NCBI RefSeq assembly: GCF_901709675.1
Contig: NC_051099.1
Coordinates: 3,596,001 to 3,660,000 of the forward strand
Reading direction: 5' to 3'
DNA from: Syngnathus acus
Lineage: Eukaryota > Chordata > Actinopteri > Syngnathiformes > Syngnathidae
Length of the DNA stretch: 64,000 bases
Shown here: in pieces, positions 46,501 through 59,016 of the stretch
How the letters are laid out: every line of letters begins with the position of its first letter
How positions within the stretch are numbered: position 1 is the first letter of the stretch
Program-made: the position numbers and the translations under genes
The notes under the pieces: generated by a model
Databases searched by the model: none
What the model saw: only the letters and a program-made list of their open reading frames with translations
What the model was told of the DNA's origin: nothing

Positions 46501-49500
46501 GGAGGGTGAGAAAAGAAAAAAAAAAAAGCATGAAAAACAACATTTCTGGCCACACAATGTTCTCAACTACCCACAATGCAACTCGTTCTCCGTTAAGTGA
46601 CAAGCAGGTTTGTCTCTGGAGACTTTGTGGTTTCCCTCGGGGCTGCTGACTCGGCGAACACCCCCTAAGATGAGAAAAAAAAATGCCGCAGCTAATAAAA
46701 TTTAGCGAGCTTTGATTTTCTTTTTTTCCCTTTTGATGCCACGTGCCGATTTAAAAGATTTGTAAAGTAAAAGTCGACCCAGCGTGCGTAACAAAGCGTC
46801 GAGCACCGCCATCTTTCGATACTAGCTGGCTTTTTTGCTAAAGTATCAAACATCAAGAAGAGAGGAGTCGTATGAAAATAAATTTGGGGTGCAAGCGGTC
46901 AAAGCGGCGTCGTTAATCCCCCTCAATGATCCTCTGCCGCTCGCCGTCGAGCGAAGTCGTGGCGGGCAGAAGACATTGCCCTTCTCTGACTGGACGACAT
47001 CCAACCAATCAAGGCAGCCAGTTGGAGCGTTCCGACTGGCTGGCTGGCCGACCTCGACGGAATGACAAGCAAAGCTGGACGCGCAGACGGCAATCGTGTC
47101 CAAAGAGTGACTCAGACTCCCGAGCTAAACCCGTTCACCTTTTCTTTTCTTTTTTTTTCTTGGACAGAACCGTATCCAAATAACCTGGAGATAAGTCCCT
47201 CGATGAAGCCTGATCAGGTTTGGCACCAGGCTCCAACCTTTCGGGAAGTGCTTGATAAATTATGAAAACAAGTCAATTCGGCCGGTTCGCGACCCCACCG
47301 CTGCGGTTCTGGCGACGACCGAGCTACGTGTTTATTCACCGCATCTCGTCTCTTTTGTGGTCTTCTTCGAACTGGGATGAATTCATCCCGAACTTTAGAG
47401 ACATGTTAGCCGCCTGCGGATGCGCGGCATTCTTTCCACCCCCTCTTCAAAGTGAAAGCAAAAACCACAAGTGGAAGACGCTCCGGGCCGTGAACCCGCT
47501 GACGTTTTGGAGCAGTCAGCGTTCGGCACGTGATTACACAAGACTAAATCGAAAAATGGAAGTCCAGGAAAAAAGCTTATTGTGTGAGGACAGGAAGCGG
47601 CTAATAATACGCAGCCTCTACCAGGGGTCAGAGGTCAAGCTGTCCAGTAAGAAGGACGCCGAAACAGCTCAGTAAGGAGAGCGTCAGATAGAAGCCAGTC
47701 TTCATTATACTATTTTTTAAAAATTATATAATTTATTATATAACCTATAAAAAAATTATATAATTTATACTTGTGCGACGGTCAGAAAATGTCAGAAGCT
47801 TAGCGTGCAATAAATCAAAGGCTGTTTTTTTAATGACCAAATATGACTGACGTGAAAAAGGAGCGTTTATGACTCAAAAGTAAACACGAGACATGGAAAC
47901 TATGAGTCGGATGCCAACTGTGCTCGTTAACACTGTCCCCTCTTTCTATGTGATAGAGATCTTACAAAAAAAACCTCAGTTTCATCTTTGAGGGATTTTC
48001 ATGAGCTGCGGCGCAAATAAGCAAATGACGCTATAAAAAACAGCAGCTGCGATGGTTCCCGAAGGCATCGCCACTCATTTCTACCCTTTCATTTTGACTT
48101 TGGTGCACGCCTTCTGACCTTTTACTTGACACGGATGACTTTACAAGCGTGTCACTTACAGCAACGTATATAAATTATATTCTACAAATTTTAAGTGCTA
48201 AAAGCAGAACAAATGAAAGCTACACTTTTTTTTCCCCCCCTCCATTGCTCACACTGTAGTCAAGCCTGAGGCGCTGACATATTTTCCTCCTATTTTTTTT
48301 TCTCATGATGAATAATGACATCATCACTAAAAATTGTTGGAGTGAAGAAAAAGAAGAAGAAAAAAAAGAAAGGGGCTGCGGGCGCGTCTGGCTTTGACAA
48401 AACACTCTTCCTCTTGCACTCTTTCTCCCTCTCTCAGTCTTCACTTTTCATTCCAGGCTTAGAGGTTGCAGCCAAGATGAATAGATCTGCCAATAAATCC
48501 ATAATAATGTGTTTTTGGGTGAAAATTTGACAATAATAACGTGAGACTAAATGTGTAATATTATGAGAAAAAAAGTTGGAAATTAAATTTGTTAAAAAAA
48601 AAAAAACAAATTCTAAAAAGACTAAAGTGACTCCTGATTGGCTAACGGCTACAGCGCCACCCACTGCTCTGGCATGCTCACTACATCAGCACAGTTGAGT
48701 GATGATTTCCAAGCGGGGAAGGACGGCTGCAGAGGAGTGACAAACGCTGAATGCAAGGCAAAAAACGAGAATATGTCCAATCACGCTGTGCCGTTTGTGT
48801 TATCTTGGCGCCCTCCGTCATGCACAACATCAAAGAGTCGCCTTCATTCACGCTGGCTTAGCTGGACCATGTGTCTTTTCTTGACAATCTGCTTCTCCGT
48901 CGCTGCCTATGGACGCACATCCATCTGCTCGCTCGCTCGTGTGTGTGCGTGTGAGCGAGCGAGTGAGATATGAGCCCATTACAAAGTGTAAATACTCAGC
49001 AAGACACATTTATCTCTTTCTGTGTTCGCTGCACAAACGATCGAGCGCAACGACGGCTCGTCAACTATTGACTGCTTTTTGTGCTCGGGGATCAACAGAC
49101 ATATGCACACAAAAATAAACAGGCTCGGAAAAGACACGGGAAGTCGGCCATTTTTCTTTGCGGAGTCTTTTTAGGACCATTTCTGGCCTTTTTATGTAGC
49201 ATGTTGGTTTTACCTGACCAGCGGCTGCGGGATGGCCTCCAGGTTGGCGGGCACCTGCACTCCTTTCTCCCACTCTTGCCTCCAAGGGTCCGACAACACA
49301 TAAAAGTCATCCGGGCCCAGCTGAGCAGAGTCGGGGAGCTTCATGGCCGTGATGAAATCGGTGCGAAACACCTGAAACAGAAATTTGGTGTTATTTTCAA
49401 CCGCGCAGGAGTTACTTTTAACTTCAACGTGTTAAGGGGGCAAAAAAAAAACCAACAAGTTGTTATATTCATTATTTATTTATTTTTACTCAATCGTAAC

Positions 49501-52127
49501 AGCCTCCCAAAAAAAATCTATATTGGACGCAGTAGAAGCTTTCAACTAAAGCGGCCCAGACTTGACACTGAATATGTCAGTTTGCGAGTAAATAGAGACG
49601 AGCTCATCATTAGTTCAGCTTGTGACATTTTTCGCTTGGCGGTGCGCCTAGAGATTTGCGCCTTGGCTGAACAAAGATTGAGAAACATCGCTCGGAGCGA
49701 TACAAGTCTTACAAGCGTTCCAAAATGAAGCTCATTATGACCTAACGTGATGTCATCATTGCTCAGCTGACCGCAAACACCAATGAAATTAAAATTGCAA
49801 CAAGGCAATCATTACACAAACAACTTCTGCATTTCTGACTCTGTGTGTGTCTGTGTGTGTGTGTGTGTGTGTGCATGCGGTGAGGTAGAAGGTGACATTT
49901 AAACCCAGGAAGTCCACTTTCACATCCATGTTAATGCTCCGCCACACACGATACTGACACTAGGTAACACACCTACATAGACACATGCTTTTGACAACAC
50001 ACACAATTTATATGCACGTGGGTGTGCGCATGTTCCACTTGCACTGACTTTACGCTGCTGAGTCACTTTCCCACAGAGGACAGTGACAAAGTGCTCTAAG
50101 TGCTTTTAAAGGCCAGCTGACATCACACACCACAAACACGTATGCACACACCCACATCAGTTTAATACTGGGGGGGAAAACAACAACTTTGACATACAGC
50201 ACATTGGGTAATTAATTTTCATGTCTGTCTGGGGCAATAAGGGAGTGCTGTTATTGTAGCCATGCATCTCTGCCAATAGGGGGCGCCTACAAGTGGCTTG
50301 CGCCAATAGTGTACAAAGGTTGCATTTGGTAGCTATCAGAGAACATTTCTAGGAAAAGTTGAAGGCTCCCAGGAAATGATGCCCAAACTGCCCTCTTCAA
50401 ACCAAAATGGCGACTTCCTAAATTGCTGGAGATTGCTTCTTGAGAATTTTTTGTGGGTCTACTCATGTCTACCAAATTTCATGTTACAAAGGTGCCAATT
50501 GGGGAATTAATTTTTGGCAGGATGAAGGCGCCTGGCCAAATCTTCTGAAGGCATTATTGGAAAGGATGCAGAAGTATCATCGTCATGGCGACCCAACACA
50601 ACGTCATAGCAGATGTCGCCACTCAGACGGAGGAGGCTAATTTTAGCGTGGGGAGCTTGGAAGGTCAACAAGAGGAATGTGATGAAAACGATATGATCAA
50701 CTATTAAAATGCACAACGCGGTATCGTGCAGCTGTCTTACTTTATTTTGGAACCCTACCCCTCGCTTTCAGCTCTAATCATTGAAAAGAATAATCAGTTT
50801 TTTTCTTTGGCTCCTTTTAGCGTGAATAAAACGAGTCACACTCAAGATGGCGGCTGCTACTTTGACTTCTATCCTCCCCGGGACGTAAAATAAAAACCGT
50901 GAATGGATACAAAAAGCCGCCAAAGAAACGTGAATGGGATTTCCTCCTCGGATTTCCTGCCACTGGCGCTAGCTCGTTAGCGACGCAGTGAGAAACGTTC
51001 AAAGAAACGCGCGAGGGAAATAAAAGTCAACAGATGTGTCACATGCTCAAAAGAAAAACCGGGATTGTGCTCGCAAATGGATTCCGCACCTGTGACGATG
51101 TGGTTGCACATTTACTGTAATGTTTCAAATCTTTATTTTAAAACCTCGTGCGTTTGAAAGCCAAACTTGCGAAGCCTATTTCGGGAAAAGCTCGGCCACC
51201 AGGTGAGAAGGCGGTGCCATGGTATGAATATGAAGAAAAGTGGTGCACGAGCGTGAGGCGGCAAACATGTTCTGAAAACCCCCAAAGAAAAAAGTGGGTC
51301 ACTGACACGCCAGAGAATGAAGGAGACTTTCGAGACCCCCCCCCAAAGCCCCCACCCTGCCCCATCCTTCTTTTTCTCTCACTACTTGGGAGCGTGGTGT
51401 AAATAGTCGAACGTGCTAACAAATGTCTGCGAGGAAGATGTGACCCACTTTTGGAAAGCAATGCTTTAAAAAACAAAAATCAATATGCGAGCGGCGTTCC
51501 AAGCATGCTGCCATCATAGACGATACACACACACACACACACACGTGTTTAAATGTGGCAAAGGTGTGTTCACGTGTGTGTGTGTGTGTCTACAGCCAAG
51601 CAGCTCTTAGTTAATGGAGTAAAAATACAGATGTTTTACACACACATCCAGACATTCCTGTTGCTGTGATCTTCAGGTCGCTATGGCGTTGCACAGCTGT
51701 TTCTACCAGACTATAATGAGCGAGAACAGATGCTAGCCAGCTAGCTCACGCACGCGCACGCTAAACAAAAAATACATACGGCCTTGGCAGTTCTTACTAA
51801 CCGCAGAAGATGGTGCACGGTGATGTTTTGTAAGGTAGACAAGTTTGCTTAGTCGATAACAACAAATAAAATGTTGCTGCGAGGCAGATTTCGGTTTCGA
51901 TCTCGAATATTGATAAAAGCCTACTTTGAAATGGTACGGGAAATCCAAGATCAGATTACAAAACATACTTTGAAATGCTATTGACAAATATTTTGTGTAT
52001 ACGTGTGTCCGAGGGTGATGCTGCCACCATGTTTTGACAAGTGTCAACGCTTCCCTGCGGGCTACAAGCAAGCAGGCACGTTTCGCCAAAGACCAGCTTG
52101 AATGAGGCCAATTTGCACACACAAACA

Positions 52128-52173
<46 letters not shown>

Positions 52174-53331
52174 GGAAGTTGTTTTATGATGCACACATAC
52201 TCTTTTTTTAAATTGTAAACGCTGCCAGTAAAGAAGCGGACATTGCCTTCCTGTTAGTGCCCCAAACGGTCTTCATCAAAGCAGCGGGGCGGTTGGCCTT
52301 CGAGGAAAGACTCCGGAGGATGAGCAATTTATAGACCCGCGGCTTTTCGTTGAACTTACGCGTGTGCATGTGTGTGTTAATTTGAAACCCAAACATTACT
52401 TCCAAAATCATTTATTTCCACCCATGCAATCTGACTCAAACCTATTTTAGCGCAGATTAGCTTAGCGTAGACTCTGCTTGTTGCTTTGAGCACAAGTTAT
52501 TTTTATGAATTGGTCTCCTTCAACCGGGAGGAATTTGCAAGCCACAGAGCGTCCTTCGCAGCGACCATTTTTTCCGCTTCTTACACCAGGGTAGTCATTT
52601 GAGAGTCCTCGGGGACCGCTCGAGGAGACCGCTCACGGCGGCCGCTCGAAGCGACCACTCATGCAAACCTGCCACTTTTCCCCACCGCACTGTGCCGGCC
52701 ATTCAAGCTGTGTCGGGAGACCAATGTATTGACTTTGGACACAGCAGGCTGATCGAGTTTAACATAAGTGTGCTTAAAGCCCTAATTTGAAACACTAAGC
52801 AAGGCTTGAAACCTGACTCGGCAACTGTAACCCATCCTTGAAACCATGATTGGAAACATTAACTCCGGCATGAAACCCAAACATGAAACCTTTGTTAATT
52901 GGAACCCCATGCAAGGCTCAGCCAGGCTTCAAACCCTACTCACGCTTGACAAGATCATTTGTAGCGCTAACTTTTTGTCCCTCACCTCGGAATGCTTCTT
53001 GTGCTGATGTCGTACCCACGTGATGCTGGTGGCCGCGGCCGCGTTCTTGGACGACCTGGACCACGACGTCACCTGACCTGCAACAAAGAAAAACATAATG
53101 CTGAGAATAAGGACCCCAAAAAAAAACTCCAACAACACACACATCACACAAACATGTGGCAGCTGCTTAGCAATTAGCACAGGATGCTAAGTGTGTGTGT
53201 GTAAACAAATACCACCTAAAGATACAAACAATGTGTTTTGTGCATCATGTATGTCCAACATACTTACTGTCGGTGGTGTCCGAGTCGTTGCTGCTGGTCG
53301 AATATTTCCTCCTCTTTGTCTCGCTCTCCAT
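33564..53331 (-). CDS. jade2: Jade family PHD finger 2 (HBO1 complex scaffold)
   Basis: JADE2 is a nuclear scaffold that links the acetyltransferase KAT7/HBO1 with ING4/5 and MEAF6 on histone H3/H4. Twelve coding exons on the minus strand: 53268-53331, 52986-53077, 49214-49371, 42070-42209, 41740-41951, 41484-41651, 40664-40780, 40221-40556, 39977-40141, 36530-36647, 34323-34468 and 33564-34208. Together they give 2361 bases, 786 residues (human 790), with every junction in phase. The start [20 protein letters not shown] matches JADE2. An EPL1-like region ([13 protein letters not shown]) follows. PHD1 is around residues 195-245 ([20 protein letters not shown]) and the zinc-knuckle/PHD2 module runs to about 360 ([31 protein letters not shown]). 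The tail carries DGYFSDGE and ends LLRRSVMAS. No frame breaks. The paralogue call over JADE1/JADE3 rests on these phrases. Confidence 0.96.
34469..36529 (-). other. jade2 intron 10
   Basis: Contains a C-run (35425-35443), CA/GT microsatellites (35841-35865, 36018-36057, 36162-36184) and polypyrimidine tracts. No extra exon was recognised. Confidence 0.6.
36648..39976 (-). other. jade2 intron 9
   Basis: A 3.3-kb intron. It includes a GT microsatellite (36827-36845) and a conspicuous AT-rich, repeat-free block at about 37610-37760 that could be conserved non-coding sequence. No exon was recognised. Confidence 0.6.
42210..49213 (-). other. jade2 intron 3, the largest (7 kb)
   Basis: It separates the exon ending PQPLVR from the one starting LLPESP; the split AG|G codon joins in phase. 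It contains the MITE at 42725-43653 and one copy of a 27-bp exact repeat (45871-45897). No other coding sequence was seen. Confidence 0.7.
42725..43653. mobile_element. MITE-like element with 25-bp perfect inverted ends and TA flanks
   Basis: Left end 42725-42749 and right end 43629-43653 are perfect inverted copies (CCGTTTTTTTCCGTGTATAA plus five more bases). TA lies immediately outside on both sides, consistent with Tc1/mariner-type insertion. The subterminal motif CCATGTATAATACGCACCC is repeated at 42762 and 42809, with a variant at 43577. The interior has long T and A runs and no convincing transposase frame, so it is non-autonomous. Confidence 0.82.
49372..52985 (-). other. jade2 intron 2
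   Basis: A 3.6-kb intron with CA/GT microsatellites (49842-49873, 51523-51543, 52129-52172). No exon or recognisable transposon was found. Confidence 0.6.
52129..52172. repeat. CA microsatellite
   Basis: An uninterrupted (CA)n run of about 22 repeats in a jade2 intron. Confidence 0.95.
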
Positions 53332-53739
53332 CTACCGGGACAAAAACCAAGAAGAAGGGAAAGAAAAAGAAAAAAAAAATCATCTGTGAGATGAACAAGT
53401 CCACAATAAATCAATTTATTTGTGACAGACAGAGAGCAACTTGCTTATGAAATGATTTCTCATTTTATTCATGATATATTTTTTATTAATGGGCCCATTA
53501 AAGAAATTGTCCACATACTGTATGTAAATTTGCATCCGTTTGATTTTACACACACAACACTGACGCACAGTGTCCAGGAACACACATGCAGTAAACACAC
53601 GCACACACAAGGACACAAAGTAAGAGCTACGGTCGTCATGGGATACTATTACTGACAAATGCGTCCATGATAAACACACATTAACTAACTTCCTGGCAAA
53701 TGCACAACCAACTACACAAGACTGGCTGCGTGCCTCGGA

Positions 53740-53771
<32 letters not shown>

Positions 53772-54638
53772 GGCAGAGGTCAGTCACTTTGCTGGAGAAT
53801 CTTTGCATATAAATTGCTTCATAACACCGCCTTGCCATCCTGGTTTTCACCTTCACCTGTCCCTCATCCCTCACGCTCTCACTCTGTCGTCCTTACGATA
53901 AGGACATAAGTATTTGGACAGCGTCCACTGGAGTAGGTGGTGATGGAGGCAAAGCTCAGACCAGCGAAGCGGCACTAACTACAAGTGTTAGAAGGGAACA
54001 AAAAAAAAAATTCATTATTTATTGATTATGTGATTTTTATTCAGTCAAAGTTCAGAATCGAACAAAAAAAGTCCTTATCATAACCAGGCCAAATTTGAAA
54101 TGCTAATCATAATTTGAAATCCCTGCGCGTGGCTTGCAAATATTTTTCCCTGCAGAAAAATGGAAATGTACACGGTGTACAATCCGGAATCGTGAGAACC
54201 TCCCCCTCCCCTTTCCTCTTCATCCTCTTCTTCCTCTGTCTGTCATCGCACCACGTGGTGGTCCTTACCCCCCTTTTCAACCAATCACAGCTCAACACTC
54301 ACTCACTCACACACACACACAAATGCACACTTCATACACACGTGTACACTGTATGTACACATGTGAGTCACATGACGATGGAGGCATGAGAGATGAAGAG
54401 ATGAACGCCTGTAAACAACATCCTGCCACATAGGACACCCCCCGAGGGTGGAGGGGAGGGGAGTGAAGTACACACACATTTACGCACACACATCATGACT
54501 CATCTCCGGTTTCGGACTCGGCGGGAGGAGGGCGTCTACACGTGTGAGCGTTTGAAGCGCGTTTGAGTGAATGTCTGCGATGTGATGATGGGAAAAGGGG
54601 ATTTGGTGTTGGGAGAGCGGTTGGGGGGTTGACGAGAT

Positions 54639-54658
54639 GGGGGGGGGGGGGGGGGGGG
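54639..54658. repeat. G20 homopolymer
   Basis: An uninterrupted run of 20 G in the jade2 upstream region. It could form G-quadruplex structure, and its exact length is likely to be uncertain in any assembly. Confidence 0.9.
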
Positions 54659-57030
54659 TGTCACAAATGGGACCATTTAACAAGCCTCCTGACGATTGTG
54701 CTTTAATTGATTCAAGAAGGAGCGAGTGTGAACACCATCAAGTCGTGCCGACACAATGCGCCTCCATCCCCAAGGCGCAACACAACCCTCATTTGGACAG
54801 CCACCAAAACTTCCACACTGGAAAGCCTAAGCCAGTCTTGAAACCCTACTTTGAATTATTTGAAAGCCATTTTTTAAAACCACAAACAATTGCAAAGATT
54901 TTGAAAATTCAACCTGCTTTCGAAACCCTAAACTGGCCCACCAGCCACATGCTGCACACCCCTTCTTTGCCTGCACATCCTTGCTCTGTATTAACTATCA
55001 AATCCACACATTCAAATCCATTTGCCACTGGGATGGATGCTTTGGAGCAGCTGTTGCGCTTTTGACATGGAAAGGGAGCTGCAGTCACTTCCACACAAGA
55101 ACTGGAGGTAAATATACACGACCCCCACCCCATCCTCCTCCTCCTCTTCCTCCAAAGCCTGCTCGATCTGCACAGCACGAAGCGGCAGCAGCATCGCCAG
55201 CGGGAGGAGGAGGTGCGGGTAGAGGGGTTGTTCTAATTCCTAGATACGTGTGTGTTTGTGTGTCCTAGTGTGTGTGGTGGCGTGCTCTGCCTTCCTAAAA
55301 GCAGAACGCCCCCCCCCCTTTATGCAAAGGAACCTGCAATTCCTCTGAGGGCTGTGAAGGTGCACTTCTCAAACAAACCCACTACAACGCGCATGCGCAC
55401 TGCATCCGCCTCACTATCCGGCAAGTTTGGTGTTGCACGCCGCTGCGAATCGTGCACAATTAACTGCCATTACGCACCCCCAAAATACACTTGTCACCAC
55501 GCGCATGCGCACTATCAACATGTGTTTTTTCTTATCGGAATGATTTACCTCACATGCACTACAGCAGGATGCCATCAGAAACACCAAACCGCCGCTCATG
55601 ACGTCACGTGCACACAATATTACTGTACATTTCGTATTGCATCAGAACCATTGATGTGAACATCACATCAAATTTCACAACTGTGCTTGTGCATTTTATG
55701 TTACTGTAAAATTAGAATTTCATTCGCAAAGGGGTGTGTTTACCTTCTGCTGTGGGGGGGTCAAACGCGCCTGCGCACTACCAACGTGCATTTCCTCTTT
55801 AAATGTTACTTCCATCACACACCTTCCCACACGTACTAAGGATGCCAAAGTACTGCATCAGAACCACAAAGCTTATTATATTCGCATGCTATATGAATAA
55901 CTATAAAACAGTGCCATAATAAAGCGATGTTTACCTTGTTCTGCTGGGGAGGGCGTCCCACCGATTAGGAGACCATCGGGATCCAAAAACATGTAAATGT
56001 TCCTCTGGCTTAACTTCCACGTTGGGTTGACAGGAGTCTTCCCCCTCCCACCCACCTTGACAGTTTAGAAAAAAAATCCAGGAAATCCAAAGAAAATGAA
56101 AACAAAAAATCGGGGGGGGGAGTGAGATGGAGAATGGAGAAGCTCCAGGTCACGGAGCCGAGGGGCCGGGGTGTCGCCGCCGCCGCCGCCGTTCAGTGCG
56201 CGCTGAGCGGCTTGCAGGGTACGACATGCTGCTTACTGGAAACAATCATGTCGCATTTTTTTTTTTTTTGCACGAAAATACACTAGCGTTCAAAAATGGA
56301 TTGTCAAAAACCGATGTCCCCAAAAATATTGCAGTTTGTTTCGCAACCCCCCCACCTCTTCTCTGCTTCTTCCAAAACACACTACCACCTCCTCCTCGTC
56401 CCTCTCTGGCCGGCTGCACGGTGCTGGACGCGGTTGTGCACAAGACGAACGTTCCCCTCCGTTCGGCAGCCCTGCACGCTCCTCCTTAAAAAAAAGAGTG
56501 AGGGACTAAACAAATGTGGAAGAGGAAAAGAGCGGTGCAGCTTTAGCTTGAAAACTCTTTTGGCGCCATATTTATGGCGTACTTTGAATTGAGCAGCACG
56601 GTTGTTGCACTTCCTCGTTGCACCGACGCTGAGGTGCGAGCGCTCTCTACAGGTCAGTGACGGTACTTGTAGCAAGCCTGTAGTCAGTCACGTCATTGTG
56701 TACAGGATTGAGGAACAAAATGTACAAATGCTTTTTTGCGTATTATAATTCATTGTTGAATCGATGACAAACAAGAATCTATTTTTGACCCCTAAAAAAT
56801 ATTTATTTAATGGATGAGTGTAAGTATGTGCTCATTTGTGCCACTCCAAAACTGAACAAATGGTCGATATTTATTTATTTCACAATTTAAAAAGTGTTTC
56901 ATTCATTTTCATTCATATTTTTGTAACAAGCGTCTATACACAAAAAAAAACACAACATGAATAAACAGCTTAATATAAATGTGTGGGTGGTCACCTAAGT
57001 GTGCACGTGTTTGTGTAACGCCCCCCACAC

Positions 57031-57150
57031 ACGCTTTATCAATATCTTGTAGTACCCATTCCCACCGCTGTATGTTGCTGTGTACCAAAGCCCCGTCATC
57101 GACATCTTGTAGTACCCATTCCCACCGCTGTATAGCGCTATGTACCAAAG
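57031..57150. repeat. Two-copy 60-bp tandem duplication upstream of cdkn2aipnl
   Basis: Positions 57031-57090 and 57091-57150 are near-identical. Both contain ATCTTGTAGTACCCATTCCC and ACCGCTGTAT, and both end TGTACCAAAG. The duplication ends 98 bases before the cdkn2aipnl start codon. Confidence 0.92.
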
Positions 57151-57248
57151 TGCAGAAGAGAAAACGACATGTGGGTTACTCTTACCAAACCGGAAACTAT
57201 CTGCCTTGTTTAGCTGCGAGTGGGTGCCTGCAAGGAGTTCGCACCAAG

Positions 57249-58035
57249 ATGTCGGGCTCGGACGAGGACGATTCTATCACGAAAAAGGATGAAGTGGTCC
57301 AACGTCTGGAGAAGTTCAGGGGACACTCGGAGAGCGACAAGCACTGGGTGCACAGGAGGGAGTTCATATTACGGAATAAAAGACAGTATAAGGGCAAGGT
57401 GCTGAGGGATCGTCTACTTTCACTTTCAATGGTGTGGGCCAACAATGTCTTCCTCGGCTGCAGGTACACAAGTCACGTTATATGCCTAATGACAACGCAA
57501 CACAACATTACGTGGTTGTGGTAACAGTTTTTAATCACGGCTGAGAGCTCGCTACTGCCCCCTCTGCCTGTGGATATAATGGCTACGAAAAAAGTTTGTC
57601 AGTTTTGTGACTTATTTGAGCTGCCAACTCTTAATAAATCAAGACTAACGACTACAAAACGTTCTAAAATGTTTGATATAAGTCCTTTGGTGGCTTCCAC
57701 GTCGACTATTACGAAGTCTTCGTTGCTCTACTTCTAACGATGAGACATCCTCAACTCGCTACTGCCCCCTTTGGTTTGTGGAAGGAACAGTACGGCACCT
57801 CGGCATAAAATTATTATATATATTTTTTGTGGCAGATATAACGCGGAGGTCTTCGACAAAGTGAAAGAAATGGCCGAGGGCATCGAGGTGGAGGACGCGC
57901 CAGTCTTCGTGACAAGAGATGATGCTATGAAGGAGAAGCAGGTAGTGCCTCGCTTGCGTATCAAAATACCTCATACATATATAAAGTAGTGTATCTGCTG
58001 ACTCAATTATTCTTCTGTGTTTACAGGGCAGATGA
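57249..58035 (+). CDS. cdkn2aipnl: CDKN2AIP N-terminal-like protein (XTBD domain, XRN2 partner)
   Basis: A small nuclear protein made almost entirely of an XRN2-binding XTBD domain. Exons are 57249-57463, 57836-57941 and 58027-58035, totalling 330 bases or 109 residues (human 116). The start reads MSGSDEDDSITKKDEVVQRL. Conserved family phrases are SESDKHWVHRREFILRNK, LLSLSMVWANNVFLGCRYN, KVKEMAEGIEVEDAPVF and VTRDDAMKEK. The last exon encodes only Gly-Arg before TGA. Junctions are GT-AG and in phase. A poly(A) signal follows at 58116. It is head-to-head with jade2, as in the human JADE2 neighbourhood, and convergent with ube2b. Confidence 0.93.
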
Positions 58036-59016
58036 TGGATCCCTCTTGTTCTAAATATACAAGCTGTGCTCGTGTGACCACATTTGTCTTCTCACCAATT
58101 TTTTTATGATTTTTGAATAAATGATGAAAGATGACTTCATGTTTTTTTTTAGCTGTATTAAAATAAGACTCCCAAACTCATTTGGGTGGAGCAAACGCAC
58201 AAACGACTAAAATCGTCTGGAAAAAAATGTGTTTTATTATGTTTTTTATACAGCATATTGTTATAAGTATACTTTCCTTTGACAAATGTAACGTCCCTTC
58301 TGCTCAGTTGGAACAAATCCTACATACATGATGCCACAACGCCAGTCTTTTTTTTTTTTTTCCCCTCGCAATTTCCCAGCCTTTTTCATTTGGATACAGT
58401 GAGTAAGTGACTGCTTTTTTAGGATTTCCGGCAAGTCTTTCAGTTCTTTTGCATCCGAGAAGAAAAATTCCACCCAGAATACAAACTTAACCTGACTCAC
58501 CGCGCTTTGTCCTTTGAAGGCGCTTCTTCTTCTACCCCGGGGCGGGAAAAACCTCCATCATCGTAAGATTCATCTTAAAATCACAGATTGTTCTTTAGAG
58601 ATTCAAAAAAGAAAGATGATATCCAATCAAAAGGCTTTTTTGAAACAACCCATTGGTGTGCGGAATACAAAAAAATGAAAGCTTTTGGTCATAAAACTGC
58701 CATTTCCAAACAAACCAAGCAGCAGCACACTCAGCGTATCGATCAAAAAACAAAGATATATTACAAGTTCTGTTAGCAATAACTTATTTCACAACATGCA
58801 TTTTAAAAAAAGGAAAAAATAAAACATGGTTCCGCCTCACTCCCTTGATATAACGTCCGTAGTTTAAGATTTTTTTTTTTTTTTTGCAGGGCGGCACTTG
58901 AGTTCTTGTGATATGCGCATCTCCAAATGCACGCGAATGCACACACACGCACACACACACACGAGGTAAAATGAGTGTGAGTGAGAGGAAGCGGAGGGGG
59001 GTGCTTGGTTGGGGTC
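58036..59016. other. Convergent 3' regions of cdkn2aipnl and ube2b
   Basis: Holds the cdkn2aipnl poly(A) signal and, on the minus strand, the ube2b 3' UTR. A CA microsatellite is at about 58940-58962 and T/A homopolymers are present. No further gene was seen. Confidence 0.6.
58116..58121 (+). other. Poly(A) signal of cdkn2aipnl
   Basis: AATAAA lies 81 bases after the stop codon and is followed by a T-rich stretch. Confidence 0.75.

Larger units (their letters stand above)
53332..57248. other. Head-to-head region between jade2 and cdkn2aipnl
   Basis: This 3.9-kb stretch must hold jade2 5' UTR exons and both promoters. Minus-strand AAG|GTAAAC at about 55930-55945 and GAAG|GTAAAC near 55740 are possible donors of untranslated jade2 exons. 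A full CRE (TGACGTCA) occurs at 55599-55606. A G20 run is at 54639-54658. A (CCG)-rich segment at 56170-56195 may mark a transcription start. No coding exon was recognised. Confidence 0.4.

Noticed and set aside
49081-49728. 215-codon plus-strand open frame
   Set aside because: Antisense to a jade2 exon whose minus-strand reading matches JADE2 exactly.
54637-55065. 142-codon open frame upstream of jade2
   Set aside because: Begins in a G20 run, low-complexity composition, no recognisable domain.
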